A stretch of DNA of 64,000 nt from Takakia lepidozioides (Eukaryota; Streptophyta; Takakiopsida; Takakiales; Takakiaceae). Positions within the stretch are counted from its first letter, which is position 1, and the number at the start of each line of letters is the position of its first letter. The stretch covers positions 51,290,042-51,354,041 of the forward strand of contig CM060734.1 of the NCBI GenBank assembly GCA_030704615.1. Direction: 5' to 3'. The position numbers and the translations under genes are program-made. The notes beneath the pieces are model-generated. The model did not search any database. It was given only the letters and a program-made list of their open reading frames with translations, and had not been told where the DNA came from. Shown piece after piece: positions 1 to 10,789 of the stretch.

Positions 1-1330
1 TGAGCTCCATTGGCAATGACACTTACTTGTGAGCACCAAGTTCTAGAAGTACATGTCTGTTCATGGGTGTTATTCCACTTTGCCATTCCATCCACATTCA
101 ACCTATGTAACCCACTCAATGGGACACCCATGGGCCGTGGTGACACACCGCAGGGTTAACTGTCTGGGGTTTCATAACGTAACATAGCTCTACTTAGTGT
201 AACTTGCATCTGTGGACTCCACACAGTGTAACACAGATGATGTGAACCTCTTCAGTGTACTCATTGTGGTGTAACTCCAAGTGTAACTACTGCAATGTAA
301 CTATCAACAGTGTAACCTAGTATGTAACCCATAGAAAATATGCTGTCAGTGGTGTAACTCTGAGAACAATGTGACTACAATGTGACTACAGGGTCTGGGT
401 TAGTCTGCCGGGGTTACTGACCCTTCAATACAGAGTGGGAAGATGTTGAAGTCGAGCACCTTTAGTCACCAACACTAGCCCCTGTATGTGTCCCCTCTAT
501 GTGTAACCCAATTTGTGTGTAACCCATGGACGTGTAATCCATGAGATAGATAATCATTCCGTTCAACCTATGTTATGGACCAGTGTAGCCCTCCGGAGTG
601 TACTTGTTGTTGTGTAAACCCCAAGAATGTATGTATCCCGACCATATGTAACCCCCATTGATGTCACCCCCATCGCATGTACCCATTGTACTTTGGGGTG
701 CACTTATAAACCCCCGATGCTACATCACCCCATCTTATGTATCCCCACGACACGTAGCCCTTGTATAGGCAACCCTGCCCACTTTCATTGTGCACAGTGT
801 AACTTAGAACTGTGTAACCCTCTTGAGTGAGTGTAACCCAGAGTGTTGTAACTCCAAGAAGTATGTAGCCCCGACCAGATGTTACCCCCACACTATTGTG
901 ACCCCATCGTATGTAACCCATTGTACATAGCCCTCATGTATGTAACCCATGTAGTATAAATCTGAGAACTTCAGTGCACAAACACTTCAGTGCGAAAAAA
1001 ATAAAAAATAAAACAAATGCGCATAGTCGAGGTGGGGTTACATGCCACGAAAGTATACTGTTTCAGCAACGTGGACCCTGACATAGCCCAGGTATGTAAC
1101 CCATAAGTGTAACCCCACGTTGTGAGACCCGGCATGGTGTAACCCATCACTTATGTGTGAACCCACAGAGTGTAAGCCCATTGCCCCAGGGCCCAAAGGT
1201 GTACCCAAGTACTTGTCTATGATTCCACTTCATGTAACCTTATAAGGTGTAACCCCATGTAAGCCCATTGCATGAAACCCAAACTATGAAGTGTTACGAA
1301 CAAACCACATAGAAGCAAAAATGCATCAAG
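1..1330 (-). repeat. Degenerate TGTAACCC repeat block
   Basis: The motif TGTAACCC (GGGTTACA on the minus strand) recurs dozens of times at irregular spacing, with variants such as TGTAACTC. No convincing gene lies inside; open frames here are translations of the repeat. It is the first of several blocks of the same motif in the first 10.5 kb, and its orientation is opposite to the blocks at 4450, 5780 and 8160. Confidence 0.8.
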
Positions 1331-1950
1331 AGACGCTATTTATTTCTTTGGCCATCTGACCAAGTCTTTGTCCATCTCGTCACACAGCCAACTAATCATA
1401 TGAGTACGGGAAGCTATCATGGTTGACTCGTTGAACCAACTTGCAGTAAACGCCCGCCTATGACGGGTTCGATCTTCTGTGGTTTTCACATTGAACTTCC
1501 ACTCCAAGTAAAATTGCACAAAACAAAGTGCATAAAAGCCCCACTCCCAACAGCTCCGTTGTGGGGGACACTGGCCTCAAACCATTCCATCCTCTCCATG
1601 ACGTAACTGAAGTCATCAGATCCAGGCATGAAATCAAAGAACGCTATGGCAAAATTTCGCAAAATTCCTTCAATGAGTTTGGGTCGGGCAATGGTTTATG
1701 GGAGTCCAAATGTACTATCCGACCTCGGCGCTCTAAAACAGCTACACTCCAGTGATCACTGCAACACAAACAAAGCCGTTACGTCAGAATAGAAAAAAAC
1801 ATCTCCAATGAAACCCTTGTGGTGTAACCCAGTAGTGTAACCTTTTGTACTGTAACTCTAAACGGTTGTTACACAACTAGTCAGCAGTCACTAGTGCAAC
1901 TCAGTCTAGAATAGAGGAGTGTAACCCAACATGCTCAGTCAACGCTGAAA
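1331..1950. other. Mostly unique interval, no gene recognised
   Basis: The stretch from 1331 to about 1800 lacks the flanking repeat. A 75-codon frame at 1528-1755 (+) shows no recognisable domain and I do not call it. TGTAACCC copies resume at about 1810-1930, directly 3' of the minus-strand coding-like island that starts near 1955. Confidence 0.5.
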
Positions 1951-1954
1951 TTAC

Positions 1955-2793
1955 TTACTCGAAGACAATAGGGATGACAACCACGTCCACAAGATCTCGA
2001 TTCTTTGTGAACACCATCCCTCGGGCATCCTGAGTGTACCATTCTTGCACCAACCCGAATAGCGTCTGCAGATCGTTACCATTGGTACGCATGACATGCC
2101 ATTGAAAAGGAGCACAGATGACAAACTCAGGTGCGATAGCCTTAAACAATTTGGCCTCCAGAAGTTTGTTGTAACCCGAGAGCAATGCATCTGTGACAGT
2201 TGCTCTTATTTTATACATCGGCTCAAAATCTGTCTCTTCCAAAAACTGTAACGGACTAGAAGCCAGGAGGCATCGCCATAATAAAACTTCACTTCGGGCG
2301 CCCCAGAGGGTCCGACACCATTCTGAACTTTGTCAAGTACCGTTGTTTTAGTCTGCACAACAAACCGCACATTACGAACATTACGATGCATCATACAAGA
2401 GTTATAATCAATATTCAAAATCAGAGAGGATCAAAGTACAATGAGGTACCTCGAACGCTCCCGCAAGTGCTTGGCAAGGACCTCTTGCTGCTGGACAACG
2501 TCAACCTCCGAGACCCCTGCACTTTTGCCTTTCGGTTTGGTTCGCTGTTTTTTGGGTGCGACAAGAACAGATACTTCTTTGTCAGCGCTAGGGGGTTCAG
2601 CCAACCGCTTTCTTTGAGCAGGCGGCCGTTTTGACCTCCTGGGATTCTCTGCAACCCTGACAATGCCGCGATAGGGGGAATTTCTGAGCCAGAGGTGCCT
2701 TGTTCTGAGTTTGCTGCAAGTGCTGAAGACTGCACTCCCTCGTCTGAGACGTGCTGGGAAGGATTGACCAAGGGCAGAAGTGTCACAGCTCAC
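1955..2793 (-). pseudogene. Decayed minus-strand coding island, unknown family
   Basis: Three coding-like pieces follow one another on the minus strand. The first (2793-2475) is basic, with a KKQRTKPKGK stretch, and ends at a good donor (TCGAG|GTACC). An acceptor after TTTGTTGTGCAG near 2365 opens the next piece, which contains VQNGVGPSGAPEVKFYYGD. That frame breaks in a T5 run near 2244 and resumes as FLEETDFEPMYKIRATVT, running to VVVIPIVFE and a GTAAGT donor at about 1970. The first two pieces also do not join in phase. I recognise no domain. Composition is more protein-like than the surrounding repeats. Probably a broken gene carried by the repeat-rich element rather than a working host gene. 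Confidence 0.4.
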
Positions 2794-2809
2794 CTCCTCG
2801 GTGCTACCA

Positions 2810-3625
2810 CCCTGTCAGTGTAACCCTTCTGTTCAAACCCCTTGTCACGCTTCTTAGTGTCACCCTTCTCTTCGGCTACCTCCTCAGTGTCACGATTCTC
2901 AGTGTCACCCTCTTCTCAATGTCACCCTTCTCTTCGGCTACCTCCTCAGTGTCACTCTTCTTAGTGTCACCCTTCTCTTCAGCTACCTCCTCAGAGTCAC
3001 GCATCTCAGTGTCGCCCTTCTCTCCGGCTACCTTCTCAGTGTCACCCTTCTCTTTGGCCGCATTATCAGTGTCACTCTTCGCAGTGTCACCCTTCTCATC
3101 GGGTTCCTTCCCAGTGTCACTCTGCTGAGTAACAATCTTATGTGTGTCACCCTTGGCAGTGTCACTCTTCTCAGTGTCTAGATGCTCCGCAACATCCTCT
3201 CTTATCTTCTCTCTCTGTGACTCTCCACAGTGAAACGCTTCTCAGTGTGACCCTGCTTTGTGTCACCCTTCCAACTGACAACCTCCTCGGTGACACCCTT
3301 CCCCGTGTCACCCATGTCGATGTCACTCTTCTTTGCATCAACCTCCTCAATGCCATCCTTGTTTGTGTCGCCCTTCTCCGCACCCTCCAAGACCATGTTG
3401 ACTAGCAGAAGACCGTCATCCGTCGCGACTAGTGGCCGTGGCAAAGGAGTGTCACCTTCCACGACTAGTGGTAGTGGAATGTCATCCATGACAGTGTTAC
3501 ACTCACTGACATCTACCATGTGGGTTGGCTGTGGGGTGTCACCCCTATCAGTGTAACCCATGTCAATGTCACTCTCAACGGAAGTTGCAGTGTTCACGGG
3601 CAATGGTGTGTCACCCACGACAATG
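2810..3625 (-). repeat. GTGTCACCC repeats with coding-like minisatellite
   Basis: Imperfect repeats of roughly 50-60 bp contain AGTGTCACCCTTCTC followed by a CTACCTCCTC-like segment. Read on the minus strand they encode variants of EEVAEEKGDTKKSDT, an acidic and lysine-rich low-complexity peptide. The minus-strand frame at 3618-3202 stays open for 138 codons through GDT-containing repeats. The core GGGTGACAC differs by one base from the GGGTTACAC of the neighbouring noncoding blocks, so the two look related. No start, splice pattern or domain makes a complete gene. Confidence 0.6.
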
Positions 3626-3662
3626 TCCCTCTCACGACATTGTCAGCCACACCGGTATCCGT

Positions 3663-3828
3663 AGTGTCCCCTGAGGTGCAGTGTAACCCTCCTTCCCTGT
3701 TGCTCCTCTCTGCACAGTGTCACCCTGAGGTGCAGTGTAACCCTCCTTCCCTGTTGCTCCTCTCTGCACAGTGTCACCCTGAGGTGCAGTGTAACCCTCT
3801 TCCCTGTTGCTCCTCTCTGCACTTGTCA
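3663..3828. repeat. 54-bp tandem repeat, three copies
   Basis: A 54-bp unit beginning CTGAGGTGCAGTGTAACCCT occurs three times head to tail; the third copy is slightly shortened. It ends in CAGTGTCACC, so each unit carries one TGTAACCC and one TGTCACCC form. Because 54 is a multiple of three, the minus strand reads as an 18-residue repeat, GDTVQRGATGKEGYTAPQ. Confidence 0.85.
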
Positions 3829-3889
3829 CCCTCGGTTTCAGGGGCAGAGTCACCCTGCGTCAATGGACCCACGAAGGCTGGGTCATTCT

Positions 3890-4440
3890 GAGAGAGGTTG
3901 ACCACATGATCCTGACAACTACTTACATTGCTGCACTCGAGGGTTCAACCCAGCATCTTCCAGATTCAAAAGTCATACACAGACTCTGGTCAAAGCGGGT
4001 CAACCCGATTCTTCGATTAAGACCTTCAAAAGAAATGACTTGGGGCTGCGGACAAAGAGGGTTCTGCACTTGGTGTTCCACCTTGATGTATCAATCTTCA
4101 GTATCAGTATCAGAAATCATGGGCAATCCCGCGTCAGTCTGCTATGTTCACCCTAAGTGCAGCTGGTTTGAGTACAATTCACCACCTACCTGCGACAAAG
4201 ATACAACGGCAGATTGACTTGGAATGATGTCCCTCGTCATGTACATCGTCGCTCTGCGGGGCGGAAATTGGCCCTCGCTCGTCTGCGCGCCCCCTACGCC
4301 CCCTGTATCGCATTGTGGAGGGGCCCCCATACACAACTTCGTGAAGCTCACGTTGAGCCTCAAAGGTTTTTGAACGCATTGGGCGACTGATTGGTCATAG
4401 CTCGGCTCATCTGCATCGGGAAAAGACAAAGGTTTTTAGT
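3890..4440. other. Unique interval, no gene recognised
   Basis: The repeat motif stops near 3840 and returns near 4450. Open frames on both strands (for example 4429-4148, minus) show no recognisable domain and overlap each other. I see nothing that supports a gene. Confidence 0.4.
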
Positions 4441-4449
4441 CTTGAACGA

Positions 4450-4915
4450 GGTTTTTGAAAGTGCAAGGGTTCACTATGTAAGGGTTACAACTGACTAGGA
4501 CAAGCATAGTGGTTCGGATTACACGATATGGGTTTCACCACCCTGTTAGAGACAGTAGTTTGCAATGGGTTACACTACCATGGGTAACACTAACTGAGAT
4601 TACACAACTAGAGGGTAACCAAATCTAGGGTAAACAGCGAGGGGTACCATTGGGCACTGATTACAACAGGGTTACAAACTCCGAGGGTTTTACACTGATT
4701 TACACACAGCGAGTTTTACACTGAGTACAATGTTCCACATACCGAAGTTTACACACGGATTACAGGGTAACACAAACGAGGGTTACCTGAGTTACAAGGT
4801 TCCACATAGCGAGCCGTTACAATGATTATACAGATTACACACAAAGGGGTTACACGACGAGAGTGGTGACAGTGGGATGGAGTAACACTTACAGAGATAC
4901 AAGGCACTACATACC
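4450..4915 (+). repeat. GGGTTACA repeat block, plus orientation
   Basis: Degenerate GGGTTACA/GATTACAC/GGGTAACAC words recur every 15-30 bases. Orientation is reversed relative to the block at 1-1330. No coding frame. Confidence 0.75.
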
Positions 4916-4949
4916 CAAGGTCTCTCATATACTGGATGCCAAACGCGCA

Positions 4950-5683
4950 TTATAAGTCCATTTTCTGTTGGTGATTCGCTGAATAGGCCACAACACCAAA
5001 GCTGGATAAACGCTTCTCTCTGTTGGATCGCAAAGTGTGGGCGGCGCGACGACGGCTTGTTGCTTGCAAAAACTGTATAGCTCCGTTGATCTTAATTGAC
5101 CGGTCACCCCCACTCTTCTGTACCAAAATCGATCTTAAGTCTTCGAGCTCAGAATCCAAGGTCGCAATTCCGTCACCAGGTTGTGCAAAGTACATCAGAC
5201 TAAGCGCGTAATACTCATCGACCAGGTCCTTCACCTTTGAGGCCGTAAGAGCACTTTCCAGAAGTTCAGTCGTGAACCCCAACCTGGGATGCGTTTGGGA
5301 AACTGACCTGCCATGATTTCTTACATCGTTGTGGGCTAGAATTCTCAAAAGGAGTGGTGGCGGTCCAGTGCGTGTTTGGTGAGATTCTCCATTTGACTGA
5401 TTAATCCTTCGGCAAAACCACGAGTGAATTCCAACGGATGTGGAACAACCAAACCTTTGATTCCATCTACAGTAATAGTGATGACAAGAGGATTTGAAGT
5501 TCTGGCATCGTCAAGGTCGGTATTGCCAACAGCTAGTTCGTCCATCGTGTCATCATCATGTGAGGCTTTGGCTCTCTCGATGGACTCGTGTAAGTCTCCC
5601 ACCTTTTTCTTTTTCTGCTTTGGCATGTCAGGATGCCCAATGCTCTCTAAATACTCCTTCACCCGATTCAATTCCTCTATCAT
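4950..5683 (-). pseudogene. Decayed minus-strand coding island with a frameshift
   Basis: A minus-strand frame from 5683 (MIEELNRVKEYLESIGHPD, then a QKKKKK patch) runs 112 codons to a stop at 5345. A second frame picks up within a few bases (LLRILAHNDVRNHG) and continues about 130 codons to 4950, suggesting one protein of about 240 residues broken by a single-base shift near 5350. The sequence is mostly helical and charged, with no domain I can name. It is flanked on both sides by GGGTTACA blocks, which suggests it belongs to the same repeat-associated element as the islands at 1955-2793 and 5941-6843. Confidence 0.4.
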
Positions 5684-5779
5684 TAACGGACCATGATCCG
5701 GCTGGGCAGTAAATGCCTTGTGGGCAGCAACAACACTGTCCCATCATCGCTCTAAGATGATTCGACCTCCCTGCGCAAT

Positions 5780-5990
5780 ACAGCGTGAGGGGTTACACCA
5801 GAGAAAAAGTTTTACAGCACGAGGGTTTACACATGAAATGGGTTACAAACAAGATGGGCTACACGGGGTTACACAGAGGTGGGTTACACACCATAGGGGT
5901 TTTTAAAAGGGGTCCTGTGTAGGTGGGTTACACTCTGGGTTTACACGCCACAGGAGAGACAGGGGGGGTAACACAAAGGGTTACATGGAT
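5780..5990 (+). repeat. GGGTTACA repeat block
   Basis: About ten GGGTTACAC-like words in plus orientation. The block overlaps the 3' end of the minus-strand zinc-finger frame, which reads through it as CNPLCYPP-type sequence before stopping at 5941. Confidence 0.75.
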
Positions 5991-6843
5991 AGACAACAGC
6001 CCAAAATTTGAAAAACAGAGAAATGGCAGGGAATCCAACTTGATTGTCTGTCGATAGAACCCAACTTGATTTTGCAGCTGTCGCATGGACTGCGCCCTCG
6101 CCTCGTGCAACAAATTCTTGGAATGCCGGCCAAAACCCCTTCTCATTGACATTCGGAAATGGGAACTGAGGAATAAGGCCATGCGGTAGCAGAAGGATTG
6201 AGCCTGGAGTTCTCTTTTGCAAGATGAACCTTGAGCTCCGGTTTCCCCGGTTTGCAATGTTGATTTTCTTTGCAATAGGGACAGGTAGAGGCAGGCTCAA
6301 TCGCCGCTTGTCTCTCTCGTTAGAAACCTGCCGAATAGAAGGACCAGGGACAGAAACAGCAGGAGCACTAGAAGATGGAACCTCTGTAGCAGAAATAGCC
6401 GAAGAAGGTACAACAGCAGGCACTTCAATAGGATCTGCAATCTCACCCAAAGCCACCCTATTTTGCAGAATCCATGCATGATATGCATCAACAGAAGAAG
6501 CTGGAACAGAATTCATCACATTTTCAACAGCCATGGCATGCTTGAGCTCCGCATCAGGAAACGGTTTTGTTCCTTTCGGTCTGGCCATACATGCGGCCGT
6601 TCCATCGACAATATGCCGATTCAATCTGCTCTTATCTACCTTTACTGCCCCACAATAAGGACATTTGAACTTAGGCCGGCCCTTTGCTCCCTCCACCTTG
6701 GCCTCTCTACACCTGGTGTGGCAGTACGCGATCATTGTAGCATGCTCATGCTCAGTGTACCAAAAGCGAACTCGTTCGCCATCCCTTTTCAAGTGATCAA
6801 ATGGAATAGTAGCCTCTCCAGGGAACAAATAACAATCAGCCAT
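5941..6843 (-). CDS. Zinc-finger protein with BED/C2H2-like motif, probably transposon-related
   Basis: The frame is open from above 7000, but the likely start is the Met at 6843 (MADCYLFPGEATIPFDHLK); upstream codons give a low-complexity hydrophobic run that looks untranslated. At about residues 60-85 is a metal-binding motif, FKCPYCGAVKVDKSRLNRH then a Cys (C-x2-C-x12-H-x7-C), which resembles BED-type fingers of hAT transposases. A conserved MARPKGTKPFPDAELK follows, then a Ser/Ala/Pro-rich linker. The last roughly 20 codons lie in GGGTTACA repeat, so the true 3' end is probably a splice donor or a truncation before 6000. No transposase catalytic domain is visible. A diverged inverted partial copy lies at 7620-8150 (+). 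Host zinc-finger protein or the N-terminus of a dead hAT-like transposase are both possible. Confidence 0.45.
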   Translation of the reverse strand: MADCYLFPGEATIPFDHLKRDGERVRFWYTEHEHATMIAYCHTRCREAKVEGAKGRPKFKCPYCGAVKVDKSRLNRHIVDGTAACMARPKGTKPFPDAELKHAMAVENVMNSVPASSVDAYHAWILQNRVALGEIADPIEVPAVVPSSAISATEVPSSSAPAVSVPGPSIRQVSNERDKRRLSLPLPVPIAKKINIANRGNRSSRFILQKRTPGSILLLPHGLIPQFPFPNVNEKGFWPAFQEFVARGEGAVHATAAKSSWVLSTDNQVGFPAISLFFKFWAVVYPCNPLCYPPCLSCGV

Positions 6844-7149
6844 GACAAAAGAAAAAGCTGACAGAAGAGAAGAGAAGAGCAAGAGCAAGAAAAGACAAGA
6901 CAAGAAAAGACCAAGACTTGTGAGAATTCCGAAGAATGCACAACAGGGAGCACGCACAGCAAGGAGTGCAGGAAGAATATGAATGGCTGCGAGAAGGGGA
7001 AAACTGAACAATGATCAAAGAACGAAGAACGAAGCTAGCTAGATGTCACCCGTAAGGCACGTCGGTTAAGCGAAAGACGGCGGTTCATTAAAATCTGGCG
7101 GCTTGCAATCAATTATATCCGCACTGACTCACACGTGTATGAGTTGCAA

Positions 7150-7560
7150 TCCCGGTGTCACCCGGAATAGCGGAGTGTAACCCGTAACCCTACACTTGTC
7201 AGCGCGACAAACCGGCCATTACTCGAATGCCAGGCACGTCGAGTGTAACCCTCCGTCAGGTACCCAGATATGATGTAACCCTTCGTCACAACCTCATGTA
7301 CCCCTAGTCTATGTGACTCCCGAACACAACATCGATGTAACCCTGTCATATCAAACCATTAGTATGCAACCTCCAGGTAAACATGGTCAATGTAATGCCC
7401 CACCCATGTAACCCTAGCCTATGTGGCTCCGCGAGCGCAACATCCACGTAACCCATCAAACATGTCAACCCATCTAAACCTCCATTACTAAACCGTCTAC
7501 CAAGCTAGCATGTATTGAGAAAGAAAACACCGTGTAACCCCCTGTGTGTAACCATACCAC
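7150..7560 (-). repeat. TGTAACCC repeat block
   Basis: Multiple TGTAACCC words with the same orientation as 1-1330 separate two oppositely oriented zinc-finger-related copies (5941-7011 minus, 7620-8150 plus). No gene. Confidence 0.75.
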
Positions 7561-7619
7561 ACGTGAGGTAGTCATATAAACCATCAGACATGTAACCGGT
7601 TGACAGTGCTTGCAAAACA

Positions 7620-8150
7620 CGCATGATTCGATACGTATTGCATCCATAATAGCGATGAGTAGGCTGCCCCGGCTGGTGTGTGAACAAAAGATACACGAGA
7701 GGAGAGTGAATGGGCACCCCGTCAAATGAGCGGCTGCTTGCATGGCTAGACCGAAAGAAACAAAACCCTTTCCTAATGCGGATCTTAGGAATACCATAGC
7801 CATCGGGGACGGTGACAAAACAACAAGAATGACATTGAGAAAGAAAAATGATAGAGACAACCGTATCAATCGTAGAGAAAACCGTGGTAATAAATTTGAC
7901 GGATCGTTGCACGGAAAGAGTTGTCTTGTATGTTGCTGGGATGACGATACTGAACTGAATGAACTACAAATCTTTCGCATTGATGTGTGAAGCCGATTGG
8001 GCACCATGGGAATTGCAGAAAGCTGATGCCCCAAAGCAAAAAAACGAGCGAGCTAAGAATCTGGAAACGGATGGAGAGAGCAAATTAGGGTTTCGGCCTC
8101 TATTTAAACCTCCATTCGGCCGTCGGATAGTTTACACGTGTATGATGTAC
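7620..8150 (+). pseudogene. Inverted, partial copy of the zinc-finger gene
   Basis: The plus strand from about 7660 matches the minus strand of 6660-6500: ATGGCTAGACCGAAAGAAAC at 7741 corresponds to MARPKGTKPFP in the 5941-6843 gene. The segment before it keeps a trace of the zinc-finger helix but carries a stop just before AAACMARPK. After about 30 matched codons the copy diverges into Lys/Arg-rich sequence with a faint match to the NRGN region. CTATTTAAACC at about 8100 followed by TACACGTGTATG resembles flanking sequence near 7130. It is a decayed relative in head-to-head orientation. Confidence 0.5.
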
Positions 8151-8159
8151 ACGAGGCGG

Positions 8160-10505
8160 TGATACTGAGGGTTACATGGTGGTGAGGGTTACAGAGGGTC
8201 AGAGAGGGTTACATGGAGTGAGGGTTACATAGGGGTGAGGGTGACACTCTGCGGTGTTACAGAGGGTTACATGGTGGTGAAGGTTACAAAGGGTCACAGA
8301 GGGTTACATGGGTTACAGAGGGTTACATAAGGGGTGAGGACGACACTCTACGGTGTTACAGAGGGTTACATAGGTTACAGAGCCACAGAGGGTTTGTGAG
8401 GGTTACATGGAGTGAGGGTTACATGGTGGCGAGGGTGACACTCTGCGGTGTTACAGAGGGTTACATGGAGGTAAGGGTTACACCTGGTGAGGGATATAGA
8501 GGGTCATAGAGGGTTACATGGAGTGAGGGTTACATGGTGGTGAGGGTTACAGAGGGTCAAAGAGGGTTACATGGAATGAGGGTTACATACGGGTGAGGGT
8601 GACACTCTGCGGTGTTACAGAGGGTTACATGGTGGTGAGGGTTACCAAGGGTCACAGAGGGTTACATGGGTTACAGAGGGTTACATGGATTACAGAGGGT
8701 TACATGGAGTGAGGGTTACATAAGGGGTGAGGGCGACACTCTGCGGTGTCACAAAGGGTTTGTGAGGGTTACGGAGGGTTACATGGTGGCGAGGGTGACA
8801 CTCTGCGGTGTTACAGAGGGTTACATGGTGGTAAGGATTACACCTGGTGAGGGATATAGAGGGTCAGAGAGGGTTACATGGAATGAGGATTACATAGGGG
8901 TGAGGGTGACACTCTGCGGTGTTATAGAGGGTTACATGGTGGTGAGGGTTACAAAGGGTCACAGAGGGTTACATGGGTTACAGAGGGTTACATGGAGTGA
9001 GGGTTACATAAGGGGTGAGGGCGACACTCTGCGGTGTCACAAAGGGTTTGTGAGGGTTACGGAGGGTTACATGGTGGCGAGGGTGACACTCTGCGGTGTT
9101 ACAGAGGGTTACATGGTGGTAAGGGTTACACCTGGTGAGGGATATAGAGGGTCACATGGGTTACAGAGGGTTACATGGTGGTGAGGGTTATAGAGGGTCA
9201 GAGAGGGTTACATGGAGTGAGGGTTACATACGGGTGAGGGTGACACTCTGCGGTGTTATAGAGGGTTACATGGTGGTGAGGGTTACAAAGGGTCACAGAG
9301 GGTTACATGGGTTACAGAGGGTTACATAAGGGGTGAGGACGACACTCTACGGTGTTACAGAGGGTTACATAGGTTACAGAGCCACAGAGGGTTTGTGAGG
9401 GTTACATGGAGTGAGGGTTACATGGTGGCGAGGGTGACACTCTGCGGTGTTACAGAGGGTTACATGGAGGTAAGGGTTACACCTGGTGAGGGATATAGAG
9501 GGTCACATGGGTTACAGAGGGTTACATGGTGGTGAGGGTTACAAAGGGTCACAGAGGGTTACATGGGTTACAGAGGGTTACATAAGGGGTGAGGACGACA
9601 CTCTACAGTGTTACAGAGGGTTACATAGGTTACAGAGCCACAGAGGGTTTGTGAGGGTTACATGGAGTGAGGGTTACATGGTGGCGAGGGTGACACTCTG
9701 CGGTGTTACAGAGGGTTACATGGAGGTAAGGGTTACACCTGGTGAGGGATATAGAGGTCACAGAGGGTTACATGGAGTGAGGGTTACAGAGGGTCAGAGA
9801 GGGTTACATGGAATGAGGGTTACATACGGGTGAGGGTGACACTCTGCGGTGTTACAGAGGGTTACATGGTGGTGAGGGTTACAAAGGGTCACAGAGGGTT
9901 ACATGGGTTACAGAGGGTTACATAAGGGGTGAGGACGACACTCTACGGTGTTACAGAGGGTTACATAGGTTACAGAGCCACAAAGGGTTTGTGAGGGTTA
10001 CATGGAGTGAGGGTTACATGGTGGTGAGGGTGACACTCTGCGGTGTTACAGAGGGTTACATGGAGGTAAGGGTTACACCTGGTGAGGGATATAGAGGGTC
10101 ACAGAGGGTTACATGGAGTGAGGGTTACAGAGGGTCAAAGAGGGTTACATGGAATGAGGGTGACACTCTGCGGTGTTATAGAGGGTTACATGGTGGTGAG
10201 GGTTACAAAGGGTCACAGAGGGTTACATGGGTTACAGAGGGTTACATGGAGTGAGGGTTACATAAGGGGTGAGGGCGACACTCTGCGGTGTTACAGAGGG
10301 TTACATAGGGTTACATGGGTTGCAAAGTGTTACAGAGGGTTACATGTAGTGAGGGTTACATAGGGGTGGGGGTGACACTCTGCGGTGTTATAGAGGGTTA
10401 CATGGGTTACAGAGGGTCATGGGGTTATATGGGTTACAAAGGGTTACATGGTAATGTGGGTTACACTCGGCGGAGTTACAGAGGGTTACATGGGGGTGAT
10501 GGTTG
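8160..10505 (+). repeat. GGGTTACA tandem array with higher-order units
   Basis: About 2.3 kb is made almost entirely of GAGGGTTACATGG(T/A)G-type words. Interspersed are GACACTCTGCGGTGTTACAG modules, about twenty copies 60-170 bp apart, and a longer module CACAGAGGGTTTGTGAGG near 8385, 9385, 9640 and 9985. This is a higher-order repeat: subunits of about 15-30 bp arranged in composites of several hundred bp. Long open frames (up to 172 codons) are artefacts of the repeat. There are no spacers or CRISPR-like architecture. Confidence 0.95.
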
Positions 10506-10760
10506 AACCCGGGGCGGGGGTTACAGGGAACTGGCGGACTGCTGGAAGCGGCGGACTGGTGTCGCAGAACGAGGACGCAGGGGGCGACGACGCGCCTGGG
10601 GCGACGACGCCAATGGGATGAGGGCGGGGGTGGGGAGGGATTGACCGAGCCCAGCCGGCTGCCTTTCGATGTCTGCCGGAGGCGAAGAACCGGCGGTACG
10701 GGTGTCAGGGCTGGACCGTCCTGACGCGCTTGCATTAAGTTCTTATATTATTCCTATTAT
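10506..10760. other. GC-rich unique interval
   Basis: After the array ends, about 230 bp of GC-rich unique sequence (GGCGACGACGCGCC-type) precedes AT-rich DNA. It opens short frames on both strands with no recognisable domain. Nothing else is seen. Confidence 0.4.
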
Positions 10761-10789
10761 CTTCCCCCACTCATACCCACCCCATTTAG

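Noticed and set aside
8666-10363. Several long plus-strand open frames (up to 172 codons) rich in GYMVVRVT-type sequence
   Set aside because: They are translations of the GGGTTACA array and shift frame with each irregular unit; no start context or domain.
8160-10505. CRISPR array
   Set aside because: Repeat words are not separated by unique spacers of constant length, and the rest of the window is a eukaryotic genome with spliced genes.
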